A stretch of 40,996 nucleotides of DNA. Origin: Actinomycetota bacterium (GTDB lineage Bacteria > Actinomycetota > Thermoleophilia > Gaiellales > Gaiellaceae). The position numbers and the translations under genes are program-made. Position 1 is the stretch's first letter, and the number at the start of each line of letters is the position of its first letter. Where the stretch lies: the NCBI GenBank assembly GCA_013816245.1, contig JACDEU010000026.1, positions 1 through 40,996 of the forward strand. Reading direction: 5' to 3'. The notes beneath the pieces are model-generated. The model was not told the origin of the DNA, did no database searches, and saw nothing but the letters and a program-made list of their open reading frames with translations. This document shows, piece after piece, positions 31,064 to 38,914 of this stretch.

Positions 31064-33006
31064 CGAGCATCGCCGAACGCGAGCAGCACCCCGTCCACCA
31101 CGGACCGCCGCGCCCGCCCGGTGGGTTGCGCCGCCTCCTCTACCCGGGCTTCCTCCGCGCAGCGTGGATGGCGCCGCTCTTCTTCGGAATCGGCTGCGGC
31201 ATCGTCGTGCTCTGCCGCTGGTGGGGCGGCTGGCACCCGATCTGGTTCGGCGAGATCATCGTCCTCGTCGGCGCGCTCACTGCCGCGCCGATCGGCTTCC
31301 TCGCGGGCATCGGCGCCTTCGACTACTGGGTGCGTTACGCGATCGGCTCACCGACGCAACCCGAGGACCACTCGGGACACGGTGCGTACAGCTGGAAGGA
31401 CTACTTCCGCGTGAACACCGACCACAAGGTGATCGGGATGCAGTACCTGGCGACGACGATCCTCTTCTTCCTCGCCGGCGGTCTCCTCGCGATGCTCGTG
31501 AGAGCGGAGCTCGCGAAGCCCGGGATGCAGTTCTTCGACAACCAGACATACAACGGGCTCTTCTCGGTCCACGCCTCCCTGATGATCTTCCTGTTCGTCA
31601 TCCCGGCGTTCGCAGGGCTGGCGAACTTCGTCGTGCCGCTAATGCTCGGCGCGCCCGACATGGCGTTCCCGCGACTGAACGCGCTCTCGTTCTGGCTGCT
31701 GCCGATCGCCGGGATCATGATGCTGTCCAGCTTCGCCGCGCCGGGCGGCGCGTTCGCAGCCGGCTGGACGGGCTACGCGCCGCTTTCAGTTCACCAGCCC
31801 ATGGGAACGATCTTTTTCAACATGGGCGTCCAGTGGGCGGGCGCGAGCTCGATCATGACCGCGCTCAACTTCCTGGTCACGATCATCACCATGCGGGCGC
31901 CGGGAATGACCTTCTGGCGAATGCCGCTCCTCGTCTGGGCGAACTTCACGACGTCACTGCTCGTAGTGATCGCGACGCCGTTCATCGCAGGCTCGCAGTT
32001 CTTCGTGATGTTCGACAAGGTGATGCACACGCACTTTTTCGACGTGGCAGGGGGTGGTTACCCGCTCGGGTACCAGCACATCTTCTGGTTCTACTCGCAC
32101 CCGGCCGTCTACATCATGATGCTTCCGGGCTTCGGCATCGCCTCGGAGGTGATCTCCGTGTTCTCGCGGAAGCCGATCTTCGGCTACAGGCTGATGGCCC
32201 TTTCGCTGATGGCGATCCTCGTGCTCGGCTTCTCGGTCTGGGCGCACCACATGTTCGTGTCGGGCATGGCGCCGTGGCTGCGCGTCCCGATGATGATCAC
32301 GACGCTCATGATCGCCGTCCCGACCGGGATCAAGGTGTTCTCCTGGCTTGCCACGATCTGGGAGGGAAAGATCAATTTCTCGACGCCGATGTTGTGGGCG
32401 GTCGGCTTCGTGTCGATGTTCGTGATCGGCGGACTGTCAGGGGTCTATCTCGGAGCGGTGCCGATCGACATCCACACGAGCGATACGTACTTCATCGTCG
32501 CGCACATCCACTATGTCCTTTTCGGCGGGTCGCTCTTCACGATCTTCGCCGGGATCTACTACTGGTTCCCGAAGATGACCGGCCGCCAGTACAACGAGAA
32601 GCTTGGCAAGCTGCACTTCTGGTTGACGTTCGTCGGCTTCAACCTGACGTTCTTCCCGATGCATCTGATCGGCACGCAGGGCATGCCACGGCGAGTGTCC
32701 GACTACGCGCCGCAGTTCGCCACCTGGAACCTCTTCATCTCCGTCGCGTCGTTCTCCCTCGGCGCGTCGACCATCGTGTTCCTCTACAACATGATCACGA
32801 GCATGCGCCGCGGTGCGCCTGCGGAGTCCAACCCGTGGCGTGCTCTGACGCTCGAGTGGCAGGTCACCTCGCCGCCGCCGATCTTCAACTTCGACGAGAT
32901 CCCGCAGGTCGTCGGCAACCCGTACGAGTACGGCGTTCCGGGCGCACGCCACGCCATCCTGAGCGGCGACCGGGCGGCTACCGAGGCCGAGGTCAGGAGC
33001 CACTGA
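31060..33006 (+). CDS. coxA: Cytochrome c oxidase subunit I (A2-type haem-copper oxidase)
   Basis: Catalytic, proton-pumping subunit of 648 residues. An N-terminal extension with two extra hydrophobic helices (MAPLFFGIGCGIVVLCRWW, IIVLVGALTAAPIGFLAGI) precedes the usual twelve. The low-spin haem ligand is in VHASLMIFLF. The CuB/tyrosine segment is WFYSHPAVYIMMLPGFG: Y345, S346, H347 and the crosslink tyrosine Y351, with A349 where A1 oxidases have glutamate. HH in WAHHMFVSG supplies the other CuB ligands. HIHYVLFGG carries the high- and low-spin haem histidines. The Y-S motif replacing the glutamate defines the A2 class. Start ATG 31060 has AGGGGAA upstream. Confidence 0.95.
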   Translation: MTSIAEREQHPVHHGPPRPPGGLRRLLYPGFLRAAWMAPLFFGIGCGIVVLCRWWGGWHPIWFGEIIVLVGALTAAPIGFLAGIGAFDYWVRYAIGSPTQPEDHSGHGAYSWKDYFRVNTDHKVIGMQYLATTILFFLAGGLLAMLVRAELAKPGMQFFDNQTYNGLFSVHASLMIFLFVIPAFAGLANFVVPLMLGAPDMAFPRLNALSFWLLPIAGIMMLSSFAAPGGAFAAGWTGYAPLSVHQPMGTIFFNMGVQWAGASSIMTALNFLVTIITMRAPGMTFWRMPLLVWANFTTSLLVVIATPFIAGSQFFVMFDKVMHTHFFDVAGGGYPLGYQHIFWFYSHPAVYIMMLPGFGIASEVISVFSRKPIFGYRLMALSLMAILVLGFSVWAHHMFVSGMAPWLRVPMMITTLMIAVPTGIKVFSWLATIWEGKINFSTPMLWAVGFVSMFVIGGLSGVYLGAVPIDIHTSDTYFIVAHIHYVLFGGSLFTIFAGIYYWFPKMTGRQYNEKLGKLHFWLTFVGFNLTFFPMHLIGTQGMPRRVSDYAPQFATWNLFISVASFSLGASTIVFLYNMITSMRRGAPAESNPWRALTLEWQVTSPPPIFNFDEIPQVVGNPYEYGVPGARHAILSGDRAATEAEVRSH

Positions 33007-33827
33007 TGCACCTTCTCGTCGTCGCGAACGAGACCGTCACCGGCCGGAAGCTGATCGAAGCCGTGGAGCGGCACCGTAACGGCGAGCTGCGCGTCACGGT
33101 CGTCTCGCCGGTGAACCAGCCCCAGCGCGGTTACGTCGTCTACGAGGACACGCGTCGCGCCGCCGCCGGCAGACGGCTCGATCGCACACTTGCGCTCCTG
33201 CGTGACGAGGGCATCTCCGCGCACGGGCTCGTAGTCGAAACCGACCCGGTGACAGCGGTCCGCGACGCGCTCGCCCAGCTCGAGCCTCCCGTCGACGCAA
33301 TCGTCGTCGCAACACACCCGCAGCAGACGTCGGGCTGGCTGCGAAAGAACGTCATCGCCCAGATTCGCAGCCTGGCCGGCAACCGGCCCGTCGAGCACGT
33401 GGTCGTCGACCTCACCGGCGAGACCGGCCAGCGAAACGTCCTCGTGATCGCGAACGAGACCGTGCTCGGGCCGAAGCTCCTCGACAAGATCCGCGAGCGG
33501 GCCGCGCGGGGGAACGTGAGCTTCCTGATCGTGTCGCCGCAAAGCGATTCCTCCGAGGGAGCACACCCGGAGGCGGACCGGCGTCTCAAGCGCGCGCTTG
33601 CCGAGCTGCGCGGTGAGGGTCTCGACGCCCACGGACAGGTCGCCCATCCGGATCCGTTCTCGGCCGCGCTGGAGGCGATCAACGACGAGCGCGTCGACGA
33701 GATCATCGTGTCGACGTTCGGGCCGGAGAGATCCGGGTGGCTGCGGCGCGACCTCGTCGAGCGCCTGCGGAACGAGACGGGCCTCCCCGTCGAGCATGTC
33801 GTCGCACCTGCGGAGGTTCCCGCTTAG
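33006..33827 (+). CDS. Tandem USP-like two-domain protein (VANETV family)
   Basis: A soluble protein of 273 residues made of two homologous domains. Domain 1 (about 1-140) begins HLLVVANETVTGRKLIEAV and ends THPQQTSGWLRKNV ... PVEHVVVDLTGE. Domain 2 (about 143-273) begins NVLVIANETVLGPKLLDKI and ends FGPERSGWLRRDL ... PVEHVVAPAEV. The alternating beta/alpha order resembles a universal stress protein fold, but the usual ATP motif GxxGx9G(S/T) is replaced by SGWLRR. A third copy occurs at 34419-35081. The ATG shares one base with the coxA stop and the stop shares one with coxC, so it is embedded in the oxidase operon. Function unknown. Confidence 0.75.
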   Translation: MHLLVVANETVTGRKLIEAVERHRNGELRVTVVSPVNQPQRGYVVYEDTRRAAAGRRLDRTLALLRDEGISAHGLVVETDPVTAVRDALAQLEPPVDAIVVATHPQQTSGWLRKNVIAQIRSLAGNRPVEHVVVDLTGETGQRNVLVIANETVLGPKLLDKIRERAARGNVSFLIVSPQSDSSEGAHPEADRRLKRALAELRGEGLDAHGQVAHPDPFSAALEAINDERVDEIIVSTFGPERSGWLRRDLVERLRNETGLPVEHVVAPAEVPA

Positions 33828-34417
33828 TGCTCCACGCGGAAGCTCATCACGGGCCGCCGATCGCGAACCAGAGCTCACGCGTCAACGCGTCGATCCTCGG
33901 GATGCTGCTCTTCATCGCGTCGGAGATCATGCTTTTCGGCGCGTTCTTCACGGCGTACTTCTTCGTCCGGGTCGTCAACGGCATCGAGTGGCCACAACCA
34001 CCCTTCGAACTGCCGGTGTTCGTTGCGGGCGTCAATACAGCCATCCTCGTGACGTCGAGCTTCACGATGCACTGGGCGCTTCAGTCGGTCAAGCGCGGCA
34101 ACCGGGCGGGGCTGCAGGCGGGCCTTCTGCTGACTTTCCTGATGGGCCTCGTCTTCCTGCTGACGCAGGCGCGCGAGTACTCCCGCGTCGGCTTCGCGCC
34201 GCACGACGGCGCTTTCGGAACGATCTTCTACTGCCTCACCGGGCTGCACGGAGCACACGTGGCCGTCGGGCTCTCGATCCTGCTCTTCATGACGATCCGC
34301 GCGTTCCGGGGCCACTTCTCCGCCGAGCACCACCACGGTGTGGAGATCGGCGGAATCTACTGGCACTTCGTCGACGTAATGTGGATCGTCGTGTACTCCA
34401 CCATCTATCTGCTCTGA
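33827..34417 (+). CDS. coxC: Cytochrome c oxidase subunit III
   Basis: Structural subunit of the oxidase with 196 residues and five hydrophobic helices, beginning with NASILGMLLFIASEIMLFGAFF, which carries the conserved SE motif. Later motifs are FTMHWALQSVKRGN, QAREYSRVGFAPHDGAFGTIFY and TGLHGAHVAVGLSILL, where the glutamate/histidine TGLHGAHV region is typical. The end reads YWHFVDVMWIVVYSTIYL. The GTG start at 33827 shares one base with the previous stop (TAGTG). The reading frame is open upstream but that portion has no family similarity. Confidence 0.94.
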   Translation: MLHAEAHHGPPIANQSSRVNASILGMLLFIASEIMLFGAFFTAYFFVRVVNGIEWPQPPFELPVFVAGVNTAILVTSSFTMHWALQSVKRGNRAGLQAGLLLTFLMGLVFLLTQAREYSRVGFAPHDGAFGTIFYCLTGLHGAHVAVGLSILLFMTIRAFRGHFSAEHHHGVEIGGIYWHFVDVMWIVVYSTIYLL

Positions 34418-34418
34418 C

Positions 34419-35081
34419 GTGATCAATCCGCTTCGAAGCGAGGCCGAGGCGTTCAAGTTCCTGATCGCGTCGATCGTGTACTTCGGAGCGATCGTGATCG
34501 CCACGGTGGCAGGTGGAACCTGGGTCGGGCTCGGTGTGTTCGTGGCGTTGACTGCCGGCGTGCTCTGGTGGTGGTGGCAGGCACGCCGCGACGAGCGTCC
34601 TGCGCAGACAACCCCGCGGCCTCACGCGGCGGGAGAGCGCCGGATCCTCGTCGTGGCGAACGAGACAGTGGGCGGCCACACCCTCCGCTCGACGATCCTC
34701 GAGAAGAGCCTGGACGTCCGTGAAGAGGTGCTCGTCGTGACGCCCGCCCTCAACTCACCCATTCGCCACTGGACCTCCGACGAGGACGGCGCCCGCGCCG
34801 CCGCGCAGAAACGCCTCGACCAGAGCCTGGTCCAACTGGCGGAAGCGGGCGTGCAGGCACGAGGTGAAGTCGGCGACGGGGATCCGCTGCAGGCGATGGA
34901 AGACGCGCTGCGAACCTTCGGGGCGGACGAGATCATCATCTCGACGCATCCGGAGGGCCGCTCCAACTGGCTCGAGCGCGGCGTCGTGGAGAAGGCGCGC
35001 GAACGCTTCGCCGTCCCGATCACACACGTGGTCGTCGATCTAACGCGCGAAAATCCGCCTCAGGCTTCGCCTGAACCATGA
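34419..35081 (+). CDS. Membrane protein: cox-subunit-IV-like helices fused to a USP-like VANETV domain
   Basis: A 220-residue protein. The N-terminus has two hydrophobic helices (FKFLIASIVYFGAIVIATVAG and WVGLGVFVALTAGVLWWWW) in the position and size of a small oxidase subunit IV. After a basic proline-rich linker (ARRDERPAQTTPRPHAAGE) comes one USP-like domain: RRILVVANETVGGHTLRSTI, VVTPALNSPIRHWTSDEDGA and THPEGRSNWLERGVVEKARE, ending THVVVDL. This is the third copy of the domain in the operon. It begins at GTG 34419, one base after coxC's stop. A hairpin (TCAGGC-TTC-GCCTGA, 35060-35074) lies in its last codons. Role unknown. Confidence 0.72.
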   Translation: MINPLRSEAEAFKFLIASIVYFGAIVIATVAGGTWVGLGVFVALTAGVLWWWWQARRDERPAQTTPRPHAAGERRILVVANETVGGHTLRSTILEKSLDVREEVLVVTPALNSPIRHWTSDEDGARAAAQKRLDQSLVQLAEAGVQARGEVGDGDPLQAMEDALRTFGADEIIISTHPEGRSNWLERGVVEKARERFAVPITHVVVDLTRENPPQASPEP

Positions 35082-35131
35082 TGATTTGCCTGCGATCCTC
35101 ACCCTAGATTGTTCGAGGCGGGTTGTACCGC

Positions 35132-35536
35132 TCATCTCGGGTACAGGATTAGCTGCGTACATCGAAAGAGGGCCAAGATCCTGTCCGCGTCGTCCTCCAC
35201 GGTCGCATCCCAAATCTGGGTCGTTCGCCCTCCATGGACGAGCGTCGATGTGCACGACAGGGTGCCTTCCAAGGCAGTGGCAAGGAAATTCGTCTTGAGC
35301 TCAAGGGTGGTAAATCCCGAGGCCCCTGCCGGCAGCGACGCGATGCACCCGTAGCCGCACGCCGAATCCGCCAGTCCGACCACCGTAGCTGCATGGAGGT
35401 AACCGTTGGGGGCAAGCAACTCAGGCCGCAAAGGGAGCTGCATGCGCACACGCCCGTGATCGATGCTGTCGACCTGAATTCCCAGGAGCCCAGGGAAGCT
35501 GTCACTGCCGAGTTGGGAGAAGTCGTCGAGATTCAC
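35132..35536 (-). CDS. PaaI-family hotdog-fold thioesterase
   Basis: A 134-residue protein of the hotdog fold, probably hydrolysing an acyl- or aryl-CoA thioester. The N-terminal strands (GLLGIQVDSIDHGRVRMQLPL) lead to LLAPNGYLHAATVVGLADSA, equivalent to the HGG..xxLxD helix region, with YLHAATVV in place of the canonical HGG. The later strand LELKTNFLATALEGTLSCTS is typical of the family. GTG 35536 is the start, with no obvious Shine-Dalgarno. It converges with the oxidase operon. Confidence 0.78.
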   Translation of the reverse strand: MNLDDFSQLGSDSFPGLLGIQVDSIDHGRVRMQLPLRPELLAPNGYLHAATVVGLADSACGYGCIASLPAGASGFTTLELKTNFLATALEGTLSCTSTLVHGGRTTQIWDATVEDDADRILALFRCTQLILYPR

Positions 35537-35616
35537 GTTGCGATCCGCCGGCGCGGCGGGCTTGGCCCGTCGTGCCCGCTACGGCTGGAATCGAAAGTGC
35601 ACGACGAAATCATCAT

Positions 35617-35637
35617 GGCGCGCGCAAAGCGCGGGCC
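35617..35637 (-). terminator. Hairpin downstream of the cytochrome c gene
   Basis: GGC(G)CGCGC, loop AAA, GCGCG(G)GCC forms an 8-bp stem with one mismatch just after the cytochrome c stop at 35646. The following minus-strand bases are only weakly T-rich. Confidence 0.35.
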
Positions 35638-35645
35638 GGATTTCG

Positions 35646-36308
35646 TCACGGTTTGCCGGCGTGCTTGGCGACGTACTTGGCGACCGCCGCGATCTGCGCG
35701 TCGGTGAGCACGCCCTTGAACGCGGGCATGATGCCGCCGCCCTTGATCACCTGGTTCTTGACGATCGCGAAGGGCGGCATCAGGAGGTCGAGGTTCGGGC
35801 CCTGTGCCCCTGTCGTCCCTGCGCTCTTCAACGTGTGGCAGCCGCCGCACTTGGTGACGAAGATCTGCTTCCCGTTCGTCCCCGTAACGGCCTGCGCCTC
35901 GGCGAACCCCTGCTTCCCAGCGTTGGCGGCGACATAGGCGGCGACGTCGATCGCGCTCTGCCCCGCCACGAGGTCGGCAGGCATGTTCGCCTTGAGGTAG
36001 TCCGAGTCGTTCTGGGACACGGGGTACTGTCCGGGAAACTTGATCTGGTCATGGACGATGTCGAGGATCGCCGACTCCTTGAAACCGTCGGAGCGCGCCT
36101 GGGCGAACGAGGCATCGAGGTTCGGCCCGATCGTCGCCGACGAGCCGGCGGCCGACAGCGTGTGACAGCCCGCGCACTTGTCCTGGAAGAGCTTGCGCCC
36201 GTTCTGCTTGTCGGACGAAGCGGAGCTCACCGAACCACCCGTCCCGCACGCCGACAGCAGAAAGACGACAGCCACCCCCCCGGCGGCGGCTGAGAGCCTG
36301 CGCAGCAA
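35646..36308 (-). CDS. Diheme cytochrome c lipoprotein
   Basis: Exported electron carrier of 220 residues. A lipoprotein signal ends in LLSAC, with C21 as the lipidated cysteine, so it is probably membrane-anchored on the outer face. Two class I haem motifs are present: CAGCH at 45-49 and CGGCH at 154-158, each followed by a GPNLD segment and a methionine-containing region (ANMPADL; GGGIMPAF) as sixth ligands. It is a plausible electron donor to the oxidase on the opposite strand. It follows the STAS gene by three bases. Confidence 0.9.
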   Translation of the reverse strand: MLRRLSAAAGGVAVVFLLSACGTGGSVSSASSDKQNGRKLFQDKCAGCHTLSAAGSSATIGPNLDASFAQARSDGFKESAILDIVHDQIKFPGQYPVSQNDSDYLKANMPADLVAGQSAIDVAAYVAANAGKQGFAEAQAVTGTNGKQIFVTKCGGCHTLKSAGTTGAQGPNLDLLMPPFAIVKNQVIKGGGIMPAFKGVLTDAQIAAVAKYVAKHAGKP

Positions 36309-36311
36309 GGC

Positions 36312-36677
36312 CTACGCGGGAGGTTGGTCGGCCGACTTCACGTTGGAGACGGCCTCGTCGCGGGTTGGATAGATCGTGAAGACGCGGTCGAGACCGGTGA
36401 TCTCGAAGATCTTCGTGATGTTCCGGTCGCTGCATACGAGGGAGAGCTGGCCCTCGTTCGTGCGCAGCCGCTTCACGCCGCCGACGAGGACGCCAAGCGT
36501 CGTGGAGTCGATAAAGGTCGTGTTGCTGAAGTCGACGACGACCTGCTTGCCGCCCTGACCGATCACCTCGAGCAGCTGCTGCTTGAATTCCGGTGCCGTG
36601 TAGAGATCGACCTCGCCCGCGAGCGAGATCACGTAGGCATCGTTTCCCAGCTGCTCCGTCTTGATGTCGAAGTTCAT
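36312..36677 (-). CDS. STAS-domain anti-sigma factor antagonist
   Basis: A 121-residue cytosolic protein of the SpoIIAA/RsbV type, which sequesters an anti-sigma kinase when unphosphorylated. The fold pattern AYVISLAGEVDLYTAPEFKQ is followed by QVVVDFSNTTFIDSTTLGVL, where S58 in FIDSTTLG is the expected phospho-acceptor. The C-terminus (IFEITGLDRVFTIYPTRDEA) is the typical final helix and strand. No cognate anti-sigma kinase or sigma factor is nearby. A GGGGGG Shine-Dalgarno precedes the ATG. Confidence 0.9.
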   Translation of the reverse strand: MNFDIKTEQLGNDAYVISLAGEVDLYTAPEFKQQLLEVIGQGGKQVVVDFSNTTFIDSTTLGVLVGGVKRLRTNEGQLSLVCSDRNITKIFEITGLDRVFTIYPTRDEAVSNVKSADQPPA

Positions 36678-36722
36678 CGTCCCCCCGTCGTTCGTCGCGG
36701 CGGGCGTCTCCCGTCCGCGCGG

Positions 36723-36728
36723 AGTCTA
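36723..36728 (-). promoter_or_regulatory. -10-like element of the STAS-cytochrome c operon
   Basis: Minus-strand TAGACT in the 54-base gap after the TPR gene. It implies a leader of about 39 bases, consistent with the Shine-Dalgarno used by this gene. Confidence 0.4.
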
Positions 36729-36731
36729 ACC

Positions 36732-37493
36732 TCAGCCGCCCGGCGTCTGAGCCGTCTGCTGGAGGGTCTTGATCCGCTCGCGAATCTGCGCTGCGGTCGA
36801 CGGGTCGAGCTGGAATTTGAGCAGCCGCTTGTAGGCACTGACCGCCACAGCCGTCTGGCGGAGCGTGTCCGCCGCCTGGGCGAGCGAGAAGAGCGCCTGC
36901 TGATCGGTGGGCCGGAGCTTGACGATCGCCTTGTAGGTCCCGACCGCCCTTGTCGCCGCCGTCTGGTACTTGATCGACGCCTCCTGCAGCTGCGTGCCGG
37001 CCTTCGTCGAAAGCGCCTGGGCGATCGGATCCTGCCCGAGCGCCTGGCTGAACTTCCCCGATTGGGACGGACGGAAGGCCGAGCCGACGCCGGCGTCGGA
37101 CTGGGCGAGGGACGCGAGCTGAGCTTCGCGGAAGAAGCGGTCCGCCTGTCCGAGCTCGAGCTGGCCGAGATGTCGTAGCGCGGCGACGTCCTTCGGGCGC
37201 AGGCGTACGTACTCCGTCCACGAGCCGATCGCCTCGTCGATGCGGCCCTTCTTCTCGAGCGCGTTTGCGAGGTCGCGCCGGGCGACGGGGTTGAACGGAC
37301 GCTGCTGCACTTCCTTCTGGGCCTCGGACACCGAGGTGCCGGATCCGCCACTGTTGCCGAACGCGTCACGGAGCAACTGCCCGATGTCGAGCCCGCCGGA
37401 CCCGACGCCGAGAAAGATGAAGCCCCCGCCGAAGACGAAGATGAGGAAGACGAACGCCCACTTCGCCTGATTGCGCAGGCGAGGGAAGAACAT
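36732..37493 (-). CDS. Membrane-anchored TPR-repeat protein
   Basis: A 253-residue protein with a basic N-terminus (MFFPRLRNQAK), one membrane helix (WAFVFLIFVFGGGFIFLGVG) and an external or periplasmic helical region with TPR-like repeats: VARRDLANALEKKGRIDEAI, GSWTEYVRLRPKDVAALRHL and YKAIVKLRPTDQQALFSLAQ. It probably scaffolds protein contacts. I start at ATG 37493, eleven bases after the amidohydrolase stop with GCGGAG upstream. An earlier ATG at 37598 would add 35 basic residues that only read the amidohydrolase end in another frame. Confidence 0.78.
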   Translation of the reverse strand: MFFPRLRNQAKWAFVFLIFVFGGGFIFLGVGSGGLDIGQLLRDAFGNSGGSGTSVSEAQKEVQQRPFNPVARRDLANALEKKGRIDEAIGSWTEYVRLRPKDVAALRHLGQLELGQADRFFREAQLASLAQSDAGVGSAFRPSQSGKFSQALGQDPIAQALSTKAGTQLQEASIKYQTAATRAVGTYKAIVKLRPTDQQALFSLAQAADTLRQTAVAVSAYKRLLKFQLDPSTAAQIRERIKTLQQTAQTPGG

Positions 37494-37504
37494 CGTGTTC
37501 TCCG

Positions 37505-38824
37505 CTACGCGTGCGGAGCCGCCAGCGGCCTTGCGGCGGCTGGCTGGGCGAGCATTGCGCGCCTCGCGCTGTGAGCGGCGGCGGTCAGCTCGTGCCAATT
37601 CATCCCTCCCTTCTCGTAGCGGACTTCCCCATCGACGTAGGTTGCAAGTACGCGTTCGGGCGACCCGCCGAAGACCACTGCCCCGGCGGGGTCCTCCCAG
37701 GGTAGATACGAAGAGCCCTCGAGGGAGACGACAGCGAGATCCGCCCGCTTCCCCGGGACGAGGGAGCCGGTCTCAGCATCGAGCCCCAGCGCCCGCGCGG
37801 AGCCGAGCGTCCCGAGCTCGAGCGCCTCGGCCGGCGTGAGCACATCGGGCCTGGCGGCGCGCGCCCTGGCCGAGAGGACGACCGACCTGAGCTCCTCGAA
37901 GAAGTCGAAGGACGGCGCCGAGGCCGGGCTGTCGGTACCGACGCCAACGATCGCACCGGCGGCGCGGAGCTCTTGTAGCGGCGCCAAGCCGCAACCGAGC
38001 GCAGCGTTCGACCGGGGACAGTGAGCCACTCCCGTGCGGGTCGATGCCAGAAGGCCGATCTCCTCGTCGTCGAGAACGACGCAATGCGCCGCGACGACGT
38101 CCGGTCCAAGGAGATCGTGCTCGGCGAGCAGTCGCGTACCCGTCTTTCCGGCCGCGTCGACGAGCAGATCCTTGTAAGCCCCCCACGCGCCTTCCCCCGT
38201 CAGGAGGTACGCGACCTCGGAGCGGCTCTCGGAGATGTGCGTGGCGATCGGCAAGCCGAGCCCGGCGCACGCCTCGTAGACGTCGATCGACACCGAGTAC
38301 GGAGCGTGAGGAGAGACGCCGGGACGCACGCGCTCCGAGAACGCGCCGCTCACGCGGTCACGGATCTCGGCGAAGCGCACAAGTGCGCCGTCGGGATCGG
38401 CGCCGAAGACTTCGATGTAGACCGTTGCCCGCAGGCCGAGCTCGGCGCAGGCAACCGCGGTGGCGCCGCTGAAGCTGCAGTCCCCGACGGTCGTCACCCC
38501 CGAAGCAAGGCACTCCGCTGCCCCGAGCTTCGCGATGTCGACGAATTCGTCCCAGCCGATCCGCGCCTTGCGCTGGATGTGCAATGTGATCCACTCCGCA
38601 AAGTCGCCGAGCCCGTCGCCGAAGCCGCCGTAGACCGCGTACTCGAGGTGCGAGTGCGCGTTGACGAAGCCGGGGATGATCACCGAGTCGTCGTAGCGTG
38701 TGCCCTCGCCGAGCTCCTCGGACGTGCCGATTGCGGCGATTCGCCCATCCTCAATCGCGACCGCGCCGCCCTCGATCGGCAGGCCCTCGATCGGGAGCAC
38801 CCAATCAGCCGAAATGATCGTCAT
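37505..38824 (-). CDS. Amidohydrolase-family deaminase (MtaD/SsnA-like)
   Basis: Metal-dependent hydrolase of the amidohydrolase superfamily, 439 residues, probably deaminating a nucleoside or related heterocycle. The metal motif NAHSHLEY has H57 and H59. Further ligands lie in SPHAPYSVS, THISES and AAHCVVLDDEE, and the catalytic aspartate in VGTDSPASAPSF. The C-terminal beta-sandwich reads GSLVPGKRADLAVVSLEG. The substrate cannot be assigned from sequence alone. S-adenosylhomocysteine/methylthioadenosine and aminofutalosine deaminases are the nearest groups I would consider. It is followed closely by the TPR gene. Confidence 0.85.
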   Translation of the reverse strand: MTIISADWVLPIEGLPIEGGAVAIEDGRIAAIGTSEELGEGTRYDDSVIIPGFVNAHSHLEYAVYGGFGDGLGDFAEWITLHIQRKARIGWDEFVDIAKLGAAECLASGVTTVGDCSFSGATAVACAELGLRATVYIEVFGADPDGALVRFAEIRDRVSGAFSERVRPGVSPHAPYSVSIDVYEACAGLGLPIATHISESRSEVAYLLTGEGAWGAYKDLLVDAAGKTGTRLLAEHDLLGPDVVAAHCVVLDDEEIGLLASTRTGVAHCPRSNAALGCGLAPLQELRAAGAIVGVGTDSPASAPSFDFFEELRSVVLSARARAARPDVLTPAEALELGTLGSARALGLDAETGSLVPGKRADLAVVSLEGSSYLPWEDPAGAVVFGGSPERVLATYVDGEVRYEKGGMNWHELTAAAHSARRAMLAQPAAARPLAAPHA

Positions 38825-38833
38825 GCCGAGGCG

Positions 38834-38839
38834 ATGCTA
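38834..38839 (-). promoter_or_regulatory. -10-like element of the amidohydrolase gene
   Basis: Minus-strand TAGCAT lies nine bases before ATG 38824, the leaderless-type spacing also seen before other first genes here. Confidence 0.42.
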
Positions 38840-38882
38840 GCGGCGGCTTCCTTCACCGAGCGAAGCGAAGGTCTGCCTCGAC

Positions 38883-38911
38883 CCGCGGAAAATGCGCAGC
38901 ATTTTTCGCGG
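38883..38911 (-). terminator. Long hairpin after tatC
   Basis: On the plus strand CCGCGGAAAATGC, loop GCA, GCATTTTTCGCGG is a 13-bp stem with one G-T wobble. On the minus strand it has one A-C mismatch. It begins three bases after the tatC stop and separates the tat genes from the amidohydrolase promoter. No T-run follows. Confidence 0.5.
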
Positions 38912-38914
38912 TGA

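Noticed and set aside
31164..33827. Very long plus-strand frame across coxA and the USP-like gene
   Set aside because: Its first part is an out-of-frame reading of coxA. Only the portion from 33006 is real.
37494..37598. Longer N-terminus for the TPR protein
   Set aside because: Overlaps the amidohydrolase end and encodes an arginine-rich stretch without family support. ATG 37493 has its own ribosome site.
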